A stretch of 37,240 nucleotides of DNA from a virus: positions 1 to 37,240 of the IMG/VR virus record IMGVR_UViG_3300049629_000421; one strand, 5' to 3'. The notes under the pieces were generated by a model. That model worked only from the letters and a program-made list of their open reading frames with translations, was not told where the DNA came from and ran no database searches. This document shows positions 6,396 to 14,443 of this stretch, piece by piece. Within the stretch, counting starts at the first letter, position 1, and every line of letters starts with the position of its first letter. The translations under genes were made by a program, and so were the position numbers.

Positions 6396-8672
6396 TTCTT
6401 TGATATATCGTATAATTTGCCTTCTCGACACTCCGAGCAGTTCCGCAACTGCTGTTCTGTTCAAATTTTGATTAGCTTGATACATTTCGTTAAATATTTC
6501 TTGTGATGATTTACCTGTATTTGCCTTAGTAATCGTTTTCAATTCACTATGTTCCATCGTATTTACTTTGACTTTTTTAGCCATTTGGATGAAGTATTTA
6601 GATAACTTTTCGGCCTTCAACATAGATTCTTTAGATATTGTAAACGGATCTTTTGTATCAATATCCATAAAATAATCAATGGTATTAATCAGCAAAGCAA
6701 ATCTAGGAATATAAGATTTTTGTTTCGGCAGCATAGATTTCATGTATTCGTTTTCTTCATCTGAATTTTGAACTTCGGTAATCTCATTAAATATCCTTTG
6801 CCATTCTTTACGTGCGCTTTGCGTTAAAACAGTCGTTCTAGGCTTTATTTCTCTATCCTCGTCATAATCTACCATCTTATGCTTAATATGGTCGTAAAAC
6901 GAAACTATGAACGTTTGATACCACTCTATTGTATCTTGTCGCATTTCGTTTGTATTGTACTTCTCAATTTCTAAATCGGGATAGGTTAGTAGCATCCTAT
7001 CAACAAACCCATTATCTTTGTTTTCATCGGTATATGCCATTGCTAGTATAGATGGTTGAATACCACCCAATACAGGTATAAAAGGCTTATCAACAAAAGC
7101 CGAAGTAGCACTTTTACGATTCATAGATACAGCCTTGCCACTCCATGATGACAACCAAAACTCCAAATCAGAACCAGCACGATATTTATTCATATCCTTA
7201 AACCAACCATTCAATTCATCTTTAAATACGCCTATTGCGTTCTTTGATTCTTGATGAAGGTCTATTAAAGCCTCTAGGGTAATATCATTGGCAATAAATT
7301 GTTGTTTTATTGGCTTCTTAACATGTTCGTGTTGTTTCTTTTGTTCTTCAGATGCGTTATGATAAATCTGATACTTTTCATATTGCCTTATGTAGTCTTT
7401 AATCTTCTTAGAATTAACCTGTTGCAATGGGTATATGATATTGTTGATAGATGGTGTTTTACCTAATCCAGCACGACCTACAACCGCCACCCAAATATTA
7501 GCCATTTCATACCATCCTTTCTTAACTTCTATTTGCATTGAGTTACCAACAATAACCGATATTAACCATAGCATTGAGCAACCCATGTAATCTATTGAAC
7601 TATCTAATGTTTGATTACATTCAATGATATACTCTTGTATTTCTTTAGGGAAAATGTCAATAGGGAATAGTAGTTGGTCTTGATTAACCTTAATAGTTTC
7701 TTTGATTTCGGTTGTTTTCTTATAAACCCTACGTGATCCAAAACCTTTGTTGTATAAATCCTTAGCTGATGCAGTATAATCACCTTTATGATATTTTATC
7801 GTGTAGGCTTGAAAAGGTGTAATAAGTTTCTCATTTGGGTATATTGTGCCAGTTGAAAATAAATACATACAACCCGAATCTATGTAAACATATCCACTTT
7901 GAGTAGATGTTGCACCATGTCGAAGTATGATGTAATGCTTAGATATTTTCTTGACTATCTTAAAATCATCACCTATAATGTCGAAAATATTAGTTTTGTC
8001 GTTGTAGTCTTGCCATGGTGTTATCCCCTCATTCGATGGGTAAATAGTTGCAGGTTTCTTAGTTGGTATAATTTCTTCTTGTGGTTCAACATAGTCATAC
8101 GTTCTACATATATCCCATAGTATTTGTCTGTCACGTTCCGTTATTTCTTGTATTTCGGTGTAATCTAGTTTAGATATTTTATTCTCATAAACTACAACGT
8201 AACCTCCTTTTCCTCGTGATTCAATAACACATTCTTTATGCCCTTCTAATTTTGCTATCTTAGAATTGCCTACAATAGTTTTGCATTTGTAGAGTATGTG
8301 ATAGCCTTGATTCTTAGTTTTGTATATTACGAATTTCAAATCGAAATCATCAATGTTCGTATGAAGATAATCGTATAGTTCTTTCCAAAATGCTTCTTGT
8401 TCTGGTAATGTTGGGAATACTTTTAAATCTACGTCTATCACTTCAACATTGTTATACCCTGTTATGATAGCTATATTTTCGGTTGGTAGCATTTCAAAGC
8501 CATCCTTTTTAATATAACCACCTTTGTAGTTGTATCGAGTAGTAAATTCCTCTTTACTAAGTTGAGTAGTTTGATTCTTTGACCATGTATAATTCGATTT
8601 CTTATCACTACCTAAAGTAGCTAAAGATAATCCGCTGTCTAATAGTCGTAAACTCCTGTTGAGTGTAATCAT
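6384..8672 (-). CDS. Bifunctional primase-polymerase/helicase (prim-pol + DUF3987)
   Basis: 762 aa from ATG 8672; a TTG 12 codons upstream is a less likely start. The N-terminal ~200 residues resemble an archaeo-eukaryotic primase (prim-pol) with the metal-binding DxD in EVIDVDLKV (residues ~76-84). The central part has the Walker A loop GRAGLGKTPS (~395-404) and the overall look of DUF3987 helicase-like ATPases. The C-terminus (~738-762, RTAVAELLGVSRRQIIRYI) is a helix-turn-helix. It likely primes and unwinds at the phage origin, which may be the iteron cluster that overlaps its stop codon. Upstream is a -7-like TATATTTG (8768-8761) without a clear -33 box. Confidence 0.87.
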   Translation of the reverse strand: MITLNRSLRLLDSGLSLATLGSDKKSNYTWSKNQTTQLSKEEFTTRYNYKGGYIKKDGFEMLPTENIAIITGYNNVEVIDVDLKVFPTLPEQEAFWKELYDYLHTNIDDFDLKFVIYKTKNQGYHILYKCKTIVGNSKIAKLEGHKECVIESRGKGGYVVVYENKISKLDYTEIQEITERDRQILWDICRTYDYVEPQEEIIPTKKPATIYPSNEGITPWQDYNDKTNIFDIIGDDFKIVKKISKHYIILRHGATSTQSGYVYIDSGCMYLFSTGTIYPNEKLITPFQAYTIKYHKGDYTASAKDLYNKGFGSRRVYKKTTEIKETIKVNQDQLLFPIDIFPKEIQEYIIECNQTLDSSIDYMGCSMLWLISVIVGNSMQIEVKKGWYEMANIWVAVVGRAGLGKTPSINNIIYPLQQVNSKKIKDYIRQYEKYQIYHNASEEQKKQHEHVKKPIKQQFIANDITLEALIDLHQESKNAIGVFKDELNGWFKDMNKYRAGSDLEFWLSSWSGKAVSMNRKSATSAFVDKPFIPVLGGIQPSILAMAYTDENKDNGFVDRMLLTYPDLEIEKYNTNEMRQDTIEWYQTFIVSFYDHIKHKMVDYDEDREIKPRTTVLTQSARKEWQRIFNEITEVQNSDEENEYMKSMLPKQKSYIPRFALLINTIDYFMDIDTKDPFTISKESMLKAEKLSKYFIQMAKKVKVNTMEHSELKTITKANTGKSSQEIFNEMYQANQNLNRTAVAELLGVSRRQIIRYIKEMSQ

Positions 8673-8787
8673 AATGTATGGTTTTTTGTTGCGTTTAAAT
8701 AAAACCAAAGGAAAGAAACGCTAACTTTTACGGATATGCCTACCCAACCTTTGATTGTTACAAATATAGTTAATTTAAGATATAATT

Positions 8788-9270
8788 TTATAGTATTTTT
8801 TTAGCATAGATACTATCAGGCTGTCCACAATATGAAAGTACATCATCTGCAAATACTTCATATAATTCTATGTTGTCGCGACCAAAAAAATCATTTATTT
8901 TAGCTATTTTACTTTCTGATACAGAATTAGTATGTACTATTTCTATTAATATCTTTGGGCAACCTTTATGGAATATTGTAATATCAGGTACAAAAAGTAT
9001 TTCACCTCTATTATAATCTGGATAAAAATAATCATTCGGGTTAGTACTTCTTTCATCCCATTGTTTCACCCCATCAGAACATTCAAAATAATACAAATCA
9101 TCTCCTTTATGGAATTTTAGTTCTTCAAAAACTCCATAATTCCTTCTCCAATTAAATGGATTAAGTGAACAGAAGTCGTCTTTAGATTCTAAATCCCTTA
9201 ACCACGATGCTAATAAGTTTTTAGCAAATTTGTGGTTGTAACTTTCTTTTTCTATAAATTGTTTTTTCAT
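8788..9270 (-). CDS. CoiA-like / PD-(D/E)XK nuclease-like protein
   Basis: 160 aa. The segment FVPDITIFHKG then PKILIEIVHTN gives a PD...(E)xE-type arrangement as in CoiA-like and related restriction-fold nucleases; the usual Lys is not obvious, so activity is uncertain. The N-terminus (NHKFAKNLLASWL) is also typical of this fold's first helix. It has its own promoter at 9379-9409 and a hairpin with a T-run immediately before its ATG, suggesting attenuated expression separate from the replication block. Confidence 0.6.
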   Translation of the reverse strand: MKKQFIEKESYNHKFAKNLLASWLRDLESKDDFCSLNPFNWRRNYGVFEELKFHKGDDLYYFECSDGVKQWDERSTNPNDYFYPDYNRGEILFVPDITIFHKGCPKILIEIVHTNSVSESKIAKINDFFGRDNIELYEVFADDVLSYCGQPDSIYAKKIL

Positions 9271-9281
9271 AAAATAAAAAA

Positions 9282-9331
9282 TGCCACTTTCGTACTCAAA
9301 ATGTTAAGGGCATTTCTTTCCAAAAGTGGCA
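9282..9331 (-). terminator. Terminator/attenuator hairpin before the nuclease gene
   Basis: TGCCACTTT (9282-9290) pairs with AAAGTGGCA (9323-9331), a 9-bp stem. Inside it is a smaller stem AAATG (9299-9303)/CATTT (9311-9315). On the minus strand the hairpin is followed by ATTTTTTATTTT and then directly by the ATG at 9270. It lies ~40-90 nt after the predicted start of transcription, so it could end the replication transcript, produce a short RNA, or attenuate the nuclease gene. Confidence 0.6.
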
Positions 9332-9378
9332 ATAAAGTTAGTTTTAAATCAGCATCCCTTAAATGCCTATACTATCTG

Positions 9379-9409
9379 CAAATATAATAAACTACTTTGA
9401 CACCTCAAA
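9379..9409 (-). promoter_or_regulatory. Bacteroidota-type promoter upstream of the nuclease gene
   Basis: On the minus strand TTTG (9409-9406), 19 nt, TATATTTG (9386-9379): a full consensus match. Predicted start near 9372, giving a leader of about 100 nt that contains the hairpin at 9282-9331. Confidence 0.68.
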
Positions 9410-9430
9410 ATAATCCATCAATTCTTTTAC

Positions 9431-9742
9431 TCAAAAGGGAAGCTGATCATCTACAACCTCCGTTGCAGTACTAGCCTGTTGTGCTTGTTCCTGCTTTTCG
9501 GCTACTTTAATCACGCCATCAGTCCAAAAGACTTTCCCATTGCCAAAAAAGTACTTTGGTTGTTTTGCTTCACGTTGTTCTTTCGTTTGTTCAGCAAAGA
9601 ACGATACGTTTTGCCCAAATTGATTAGACTGCTCGGATATTGACACCGAGAATTTAAAGCCTTTTTCTTGTTTAGATTTCGTAACTCTTACGATTTCTTC
9701 TAGTTTTTCTAGGGTAATGTAACCCGATAGTAATGCTCCCAT
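9431..9742 (-). CDS. Single-stranded DNA-binding-like protein
   Basis: 103 aa. The last residues, EVVDDQLPF, match the acidic tip with terminal Pro-Phe through which bacterial SSB proteins contact partner enzymes (DDDIPF in E. coli). The body has a short basic and aromatic beta-rich region (residues ~20-75) and a Gln/Ala-rich linker (~80-94), as in SSBs, but is shorter than the usual OB-fold protein and not clearly alignable by eye. Its position among recombination and replication genes supports the call. Confidence 0.72.
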   Translation of the reverse strand: MGALLSGYITLEKLEEIVRVTKSKQEKGFKFSVSISEQSNQFGQNVSFFAEQTKEQREAKQPKYFFGNGKVFWTDGVIKVAEKQEQAQQASTATEVVDDQLPF

Positions 9743-9780
9743 TTTTATTTTAGTCGTTCGTGACCAGCGTTTTTTAATTG

Positions 9781-10620
9781 TTAAAGTTTTTTGTTGATAA
9801 GTTTCATTCCGTAGTTATTTATTCCAGATTCTATATTTATTCCTTCTTTTTTTATTAGTATATTTTTTTCAAATGGTTTGTAATTTACTTGATGATGCCA
9901 TCGATTAAATTTCCATGTAACTTTTACAACGTCTGGGTGTTGTTGTTGTAAACTTTCAGCAAATACCTTTCTTTTATCTCCTGTATTGTAAATGGTATCT
10001 GTATTACCGCCACCTTGTGTCATTGTTGCCCTTTTACCAATTAAAAATGAATTAAATAAAACAGTACACCAACCATCTTTTAAAACTCTTAAACTAAGGT
10101 CAGTATCTTCGTTATATCTTCCACGCCATCTGTAAGGTATGCTATTTTTAATTAAAATACATGAGTAAATTCTAGTATTAAATCTTAATGGCGGTCTTGC
10201 CTCAATAGCAGGACAAAATAAAGCGTAATTCATTCCAGAAATAGCTATATTTTCATATCGCAATACAAAATCTTCGATTACATAAAATGGAGTACCAGTA
10301 TTGCATTTAACTTTAAGATTATTATTAAATCTCTCAATAGATTCGATATTATCATCTAAAATCCAATGATATTCATGCCCTTCATTAATTGAATGTTCCC
10401 AAACCCAATTCCTAACTGGTATAGAACCTTTGCCTAATTCACTATAATCAGAAGGCAAAACAAGTATTTTATTTGCGTCAATAACTTTTGCGTAATTTTC
10501 ATATTCTTTAGGCTCAACAACTATTCTATAAGGCACACTCATAAACTCCAAAGTTTTACTTGTTTGCCTTCTATCCCATCTTCCTTTGCTTATGATATAA
10601 ATAGGGTATCTAGGATTCAT
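9781..10620 (-). CDS. TAGT-type (TET/JBP-associated) DNA glycosyltransferase
   Basis: 279 aa from ATG 10620 (an ATG 10 codons upstream would overlap the previous gene by 41 nt). It starts with YPIYIISKGRW, has HWILDDN near residue 105 (the DxD-like nucleotide-sugar site) and RYNEDTDLSLRVLKDG near residue 180, all features of GT-A-fold TAGT enzymes. These add sugars to modified bases in phage DNA, usually after hydroxylation by a TET/JBP dioxygenase or use of hydroxymethylated nucleotides. No such partner is visible here, so the acceptor base is unknown. Glycosylation would protect phage DNA against restriction. Stop at 9781. Confidence 0.82.
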   Translation of the reverse strand: MNPRYPIYIISKGRWDRRQTSKTLEFMSVPYRIVVEPKEYENYAKVIDANKILVLPSDYSELGKGSIPVRNWVWEHSINEGHEYHWILDDNIESIERFNNNLKVKCNTGTPFYVIEDFVLRYENIAISGMNYALFCPAIEARPPLRFNTRIYSCILIKNSIPYRWRGRYNEDTDLSLRVLKDGWCTVLFNSFLIGKRATMTQGGGNTDTIYNTGDKRKVFAESLQQQHPDVVKVTWKFNRWHHQVNYKPFEKNILIKKEGINIESGINNYGMKLINKKL

Positions 10621-10900
10621 CTGTATATAGGTATTTATTTGGTTTTTCATTTAAAGGAAACCATGTAGACTTAACGTCTTTTCTTTGCATCCCATCAAAA
10701 GGCTTTTCATTATTGTATAAATTTTCTTTAACGAATTTATAAAACTTATCAAAGTCCTGCTGGTTTCTAAATTTAAAAGTAGCAGTAATAAAAGGCGGTT
10801 TTTGTTCATAATTGTTATACTCTGGCATACCAACCCATTCATTTTCCCAATTATTAGTATCTGTTTTTACTTCGTTTCCGAATAAATCCGTGTTGTTCAT
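10610..10900 (-). CDS. Small domain protein found near DNA-modification genes
   Basis: 96 aa. NEWVGMPEYNNY, a central FKFRNQQDFDKFYKFV and KSTWFPLNE resemble a small domain I recall beside, or fused to, ParB-like and DNA-methyltransferase proteins in phages (W-GMPEF... ...kSIWFP). The function of that domain is unknown to me. It overlaps the glycosyltransferase start by 11 nt, indicating coupled expression and a probable shared role in DNA modification. Confidence 0.65.
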   Translation of the reverse strand: MNNTDLFGNEVKTDTNNWENEWVGMPEYNNYEQKPPFITATFKFRNQQDFDKFYKFVKENLYNNEKPFDGMQRKDVKSTWFPLNEKPNKYLYTDES

Positions 10901-10985
10901 GTTTTTTTTGTTTTAGTTTGTTGAATAAATTTTATACCCCATCGAAGTAAAAGCCTCCGTAGTTGACTGAATTACCATCTTTGGA

Positions 10986-11336
10986 TTAAGCACTAGCAAG
11001 TTCATTTTTTTCTATTGATTCCAACATTGATTTATAAAGATTTTCAACTTTCTTTACGTTTCTTACTATTTTTTCATCTTTGATGGAAAGTAAATCAGAT
11101 ACTTTTGCCCTATTATACATAACCATTGTATGGTCGGACATTATGTATTTACCTACGTACACTAGAGGAATTTCATAATGATAAATAGAACCAAATTTAA
11201 ACCTATTTTTTGTGGCAATATAGCAAAATATTTGCCTAGCCATTACAAGGTGTGCTGTTCTTCTTTTAATTGAAATATCAACGTGAAAAATTGCGTTAAC
11301 TATGTCTTTGAGTATTTCTAATTTATTCAGCTCCAT
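10986..11336 (-). CDS. DnaA domain IV-like DNA-binding protein
   Basis: 116 aa. Residues ~22-80 match the DnaA C-terminal DNA-binding domain: RRTAHLVMARQIFCYIA (basic helix) and VGKYIMSDHTMVMYNRAKV, like the DnaA signature GGRDHTTVxHA. There is no ATPase domain. Such stand-alone domains occur in phages near replication genes, where they may bind the origin or compete with host DnaA. Binding to the iteron region at 6146-6395 is a testable guess. The start overlaps the upstream gene by 10 nt; a 77-bp gap follows. Confidence 0.75.
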   Translation of the reverse strand: MELNKLEILKDIVNAIFHVDISIKRRTAHLVMARQIFCYIATKNRFKFGSIYHYEIPLVYVGKYIMSDHTMVMYNRAKVSDLLSIKDEKIVRNVKKVENLYKSMLESIEKNELASA

Positions 11337-11488
11337 AAGTTTTTATCTCTTTTTAGTTTAGAATCTTCTTGATAGATGTATGCCCTTAGTAACTTAGTTA
11401 TATGGTCAAGATAAGCCTCTAATCGTAGCTTCTCTTCGAGTATTATCTTATACTCCTCTGCTGTGTTTATTTTGTCTTTTAGTTTCAT
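11327..11488 (-). CDS. Small helical protein, unknown
   Basis: 53 aa from ATG 11488 (MKLKDKINTAEEY); an upstream in-frame ATG (11530) would run into the preceding 51-aa gene. Highly charged, predicted two-helix or coiled coil. It overlaps the DnaA-like gene by 10 nt. Not recognised. Confidence 0.6.
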   Translation of the reverse strand: MKLKDKINTAEEYKIILEEKLRLEAYLDHITKLLRAYIYQEDSKLKRDKNLWS

Positions 11489-11501
11489 GTTTTTTATTTT
11501 T

Positions 11502-11657
11502 TCATGGTTGTATTTTCTTTTTATAAGCATCAGAAACTTTATCTTGATCGTCTTTGCTTAGATGTTTCTTTGCATAAGCTAATATTCGTAACAGCTTAAA
11601 TCGGTTAACCCCTGCATTGGTAATAAGTACCAAACACTTCTCTAGTATTGTATTCAT
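11502..11657 (-). CDS. Small basic protein, unknown (51 aa)
   Basis: ATG at 11657, TGA at 11504-11502. It fills the gap between the 70-aa gene (stop 11660) and the 53-aa gene (start 11488) with good spacing. Rich in Lys and Leu, with NRFKLLRILAYAKKHLSK as a likely amphipathic helix. Not recognised. Confidence 0.6.
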   Translation of the reverse strand: MNTILEKCLVLITNAGVNRFKLLRILAYAKKHLSKDDQDKVSDAYKKKIQP

Positions 11658-11659
11658 AG

Positions 11660-11872
11660 TTAATCCATTTTATGTATTTCGTTAATAAGTTCGGGTGTCA
11701 TAGACTTGATGCCACATATCGCCAGGTGTTCTGTTCGTATTTGAATCTCGTTTAAGGCTTCGATGTAGGCTTGTTGGTCATTGATGTAGATGTAGTCTAA
11801 GAACTTAACGCACGTTTCTAGTTGCGGTATCGTATTGCATGAGTGTATAATGCTTTTAATTTTTTCGTTCAT
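11660..11872 (-). CDS. Small protein, unknown (70 aa)
   Basis: ATG 11872. Acidic, helical, with TIPQLETCVKFLDYI followed by NEIQIRTEHLA; no membrane segment or metal motif. It lies 19 nt after the HhH-like gene in the same direction. Not recognised. Confidence 0.62.
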   Translation of the reverse strand: MNEKIKSIIHSCNTIPQLETCVKFLDYIYINDQQAYIEALNEIQIRTEHLAICGIKSMTPELINEIHKMD

Positions 11873-11890
11873 TATTTAAGTTTTAATTGT

Positions 11891-12169
11891 TTAATATCCT
11901 CTTAATTCTATAAATTGGTCGATACTTTTTTGACCTGCACCCCTAACTTTAGCTAACCCTTTGACATCTATTAATTCAATGAACTCTTGATGATATGGTA
12001 TATATTGCCCCCCTTTAAGCACTTGCCTAAGTACGTTATATAACCTCATATCGCATTCATGAAGTTTATCCCATTGGTCAATTCTAGTAAGTTTAGGTGC
12101 TATTGGATTTTGTCTATGGTATGTTTCAACCACATCTAGTGCTTCTAAATATTGTTGTCTAGTTATCAT
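11891..12169 (-). CDS. Small protein with helix-hairpin-helix-like C-terminus
   Basis: 92 aa. The last ~25 residues, IDVKGLAKVRGAGQKSIDQF, resemble a helix-hairpin-helix or RNA-polymerase-alpha-CTD-like DNA-binding turn (GLxxVRGxGxKS). The N-terminal part is helical. It lies one base after the exonuclease stop (12171), so it probably acts with the recombination pair. Assignment is by motif only. Confidence 0.62.
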   Translation of the reverse strand: MITRQQYLEALDVVETYHRQNPIAPKLTRIDQWDKLHECDMRLYNVLRQVLKGGQYIPYHQEFIELIDVKGLAKVRGAGQKSIDQFIELRGY

Positions 12170-12170
12170 C

Positions 12171-12869
12171 TTATTTCAATTTTAATGTGTTATAATAATT
12201 TTTAGCCTTTTCAATTTGTCCTTTCAACTTCTCGATTAACGCTTCATCATAAGCAAACTCGAATACCTTAACTCTATCTTCTTTGGGTATTTCGTTTATC
12301 AAGTCGTTATTGCGTTGGATTTGTTGACATTCTTCGATGTAATCAAGGTTATCATAGTTACCGCCATACGAGTATGATAGTTTCTGCATTTGGTTTGCAA
12401 CGATGTGTTGCGGTGTAGGCACAAGACAATAGATTAAACGATATTTTAACTTACCTGTTAGCCACATATAGCATTGAGCCTGTGTTATGTACATAGTTGT
12501 AGGTTCGGCGTTAAAATAGGTCTTTAAATTCCATGAAGTCTTAATATCCTCAACGTAATCAGCGATTACCACATCTGGAGTGCCTATGACGTAGTCGTTT
12601 GATAGCTTAGTATTGAATCTTGAACGAAATCCACCACCTAAAACATCTTGAGTTAACTCCATAGAATTTTGTTCGCATTCTATACCTTTATCCATGTAGT
12701 CATTTTTAATGCTTTCACGAAATCCATAGGTATCAAATAGCCATTTATCTTCGACAAATGTTTTTGCGGTATCGGATAGTAAACCAGCTTCTTTATCAGC
12801 CTTTAATCGTGGTTCGGTGAGTAATGCACCGCATCCACTACAACGAAATAGTACTTTATTTGTTTCCAT
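12171..12869 (-). CDS. PD-(D/E)XK exonuclease (recombination partner)
   Basis: 232 aa from ATG 12869; ATG 12893 would add eight residues and overlap further. The N-terminus carries a CSGCG zinc-like pair. Core motifs: DKGIECEQ (early Glu), GTPDVVIADYVEDIKTSW (PD...D-x-K), and QAQCYMWLTG (Gln-Tyr helix), as in lambda-exonuclease/YqaJ/Cas4-type nucleases. It would resect double-strand ends so that the overlapping Rad52-type gene product can anneal strands. Overlap with that gene is 14 nt. Confidence 0.8.
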   Translation of the reverse strand: METNKVLFRCSGCGALLTEPRLKADKEAGLLSDTAKTFVEDKWLFDTYGFRESIKNDYMDKGIECEQNSMELTQDVLGGGFRSRFNTKLSNDYVIGTPDVVIADYVEDIKTSWNLKTYFNAEPTTMYITQAQCYMWLTGKLKYRLIYCLVPTPQHIVANQMQKLSYSYGGNYDNLDYIEECQQIQRNNDLINEIPKEDRVKVFEFAYDEALIEKLKGQIEKAKNYYNTLKLK

Positions 12870-13497
12870 TGAGTATAGCTTTTTTAGATTCATAAATAGT
12901 TACCAAATCATACTTACCAACTAAGTCGAACACCTGTACAAGTTCATCTTCTGTACTAGCTTGTAAGATATGCTTCTCTACACGCTGTTTTTCCTTGCTG
13001 TTATGGGTTTCTTCAGCTGATTCTGTATTAACCGCAATTTCTCTAAATTCATCTTTGCCATAAATATCACTAGCTATGCCAATATCAGCAGCACATTTCT
13101 TTAACGCATCGGTAGCTGCAGCCTTGTAGTCATTCCCTAAGTTCAACGGGTCTTGTGTACCACGTTTATACATGATTTCTTTACACCCAAATTGCGTCTT
13201 TACTATTGCTTTGCCATTCACACGACAAGTCAATTTACCTTTAACGATTACTTGATTTGCTTGTACTACTTCGCTTAGTACTTCAAAATCCCAGTCCCAT
13301 CCAAACATTAAGTTTAGGACTTTGCGAATATACCCACCGCTAACGTATGTCCACGTTCCACCACCTTTAGCAGGTCTAGTACGTACAAACTTGTCGGGAG
13401 TACGTTTCATTAATAATGCGAGTTGGTTCGCATTGAGTGAATTGTCACTTACTAGCGATAATTCTTTTGCTTCGATTTTTACGATTTCTTTGCTCAT
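12856..13497 (-). CDS. Rad52/Rad22-type single-strand annealing protein
   Basis: 213 aa. Diagnostic phrases are YVSGGYIRKVLNLMFGWDWDFEV, read in two pieces around residues 50-75, the strand KGKLTCRVNGKAIVKTQFG, and LGNDYKAAATDALKKCAADIGIA split near residues 120-142, all typical of the Rad52/22 family. The C-terminal ~65 residues are a charged linker and a small helical end. It anneals complementary single strands in phage recombination and is paired with the exonuclease gene that overlaps its 3' end. Confidence 0.88.
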   Translation of the reverse strand: MSKEIVKIEAKELSLVSDNSLNANQLALLMKRTPDKFVRTRPAKGGGTWTYVSGGYIRKVLNLMFGWDWDFEVLSEVVQANQVIVKGKLTCRVNGKAIVKTQFGCKEIMYKRGTQDPLNLGNDYKAAATDALKKCAADIGIASDIYGKDEFREIAVNTESAEETHNSKEKQRVEKHILQASTEDELVQVFDLVGKYDLVTIYESKKAILNGNK

Positions 13498-13516
13498 GTT
13501 GTTTTGTTTTTAAATG

Positions 13517-13759
13517 TTATAAATCTTGTGTCTTATACAAGTAGTTCCAGTCTATTGAATCAACCAAATCATCGGTTAAATTATTCATGTCGCAAAACTC
13601 GGTAATGTCAACCGAATGTATCCGATGGTCGCTACCTTTTTGTTCTGCATAAATCTTAATGACTTCTACTGAATCATTGTACTCTACATCGGCTACAATG
13701 GTAATCAATGTTGGTCTTTTTGAGCTGTTTTCTATTGTGATGTGTGCTGTGAGTTTCAT
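13517..13759 (-). CDS. Small acidic protein, unknown (80 aa)
   Basis: ATG 13759, overlapping the upstream gene stop by 4 nt. Beta-rich N-terminal half (KLTAHITIENSS), acidic C-terminal half ending NYLYKTQDL. It precedes the Rad52-type gene by 19 nt. Not recognised. Confidence 0.65.
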   Translation of the reverse strand: MKLTAHITIENSSKRPTLITIVADVEYNDSVEVIKIYAEQKGSDHRIHSVDITEFCDMNNLTDDLVDSIDWNYLYKTQDL

Positions 13760-14022
13760 GATATAGAAATGGTTTTTATAGCGACATTAAAAAAGGTTTC
13801 AAATTCTTCGGCTGTGATAGGTTCACTTGGTGTTGAGAATACAGTACTAATATGGCACGTTGATATACCGAATCCGATATGCTCACTATTATGGACTTGT
13901 ATCACATCGTTTTCAGATTTGATACGATAGTAGAACGTTCCCGATGTAGTTCTATAAAAAGCAGGTAATTGAATATCAACTTCTACTTCGTTTGTAATTG
14001 TTTGTTTGATTTTTGTTTTCAT
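13756..14022 (-). CDS. Small protein, unknown (88 aa)
   Basis: ATG 14022. N-terminal strand pattern KQTITNEVEVDIQLPAFYR followed by SGTFYYRI suggests a small beta domain; the C-terminus has TAEEFETFFNVAI. Overlaps the next gene by 4 nt. Not recognised. Confidence 0.65.
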   Translation of the reverse strand: MKTKIKQTITNEVEVDIQLPAFYRTTSGTFYYRIKSENDVIQVHNSEHIGFGISTCHISTVFSTPSEPITAEEFETFFNVAIKTISIS

Positions 14023-14081
14023 GTTTTGTTTATTTTAATTGTTTGTAATCTTGTTATTTATACATTTTATGCACTAATAAG

Positions 14082-14303
14082 CTATTCAGCATCTAAATCC
14101 TCGACTAATAAGTCAAATGGTTTGTTTAATTTTTCAACAAGAAAATGCATACCATGCCAATTTTTAGCAATGCTTCTACCTCTGTTATAGTTTACAGATG
14201 ATATAATAGCCATTTGACCTACATTCATACATTTGGCTAAGTCTAGTTGAAGATTCGCATCTTCTCTAATAGTTCTAAGTGTTTCTTCATTTAATCGTGT
14301 CAT
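14082..14303 (-). CDS. Small protein at the divergent junction, possible regulator
   Basis: 73 aa from ATG 14303 (MTRLNEETLR). A TTG seven codons upstream overlaps the -7 box and is unlikely. The middle (LDLAKCMNVGQMAIISSVNY) could be a helix-turn-helix; the end is acidic. As first gene of the leftward replication block facing a divergent promoter region it may be a transcriptional regulator, but the family is not recognised. Confidence 0.6.
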   Translation of the reverse strand: MTRLNEETLRTIREDANLQLDLAKCMNVGQMAIISSVNYNRGRSIAKNWHGMHFLVEKLNKPFDLLVEDLDAE

Positions 14304-14321
14304 AGTTTTTATTTTAGACCA

Positions 14322-14329
14322 CAAATATA
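14322..14329 (-). promoter_or_regulatory. -7 box of the leftward (replication) promoter
   Basis: TATATTTG on the minus strand, about 20 nt before the ATG at 14303. No TTTG lies 19 nt upstream, so only half of the consensus is present. Position in the divergent gap supports it. Confidence 0.4.
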
Positions 14330-14383
14330 AATCGAGTAAATCAATATTCCTAATTTATTTTTAAAAAATAATTTAAAATATTA

Positions 14384-14414
14384 TTTGGTTGAATGGAATT
14401 GTTGACTATCTTTG
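14384..14414 (+). promoter_or_regulatory. Strong rightward Bacteroidota-type promoter
   Basis: TTTG (14384-14387), exactly 19 nt, TATCTTTG (14407-14414): full consensus. It drives the plus-strand block. Because it overlaps codons of the longest reading frame (ATG 14393), it shows that the true start of the first gene is the later ATG at 14444. Confidence 0.8.
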
Positions 14415-14443
14415 CAGTAGAAATAACAAATAAAACAAAAAAA

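Noticed and set aside
10913-10978. 21-codon minus-strand frame between the DnaA-like gene and the small domain protein
   Set aside because: It fits the gap but is too short to support, with no promoter, motif or overlap evidence.
14393-14443. ATG at 14393 as start of the first rightward gene
   Set aside because: It lies between the -33 and -7 boxes of the promoter, so it cannot be on the transcript; ATG 14444 is used instead.
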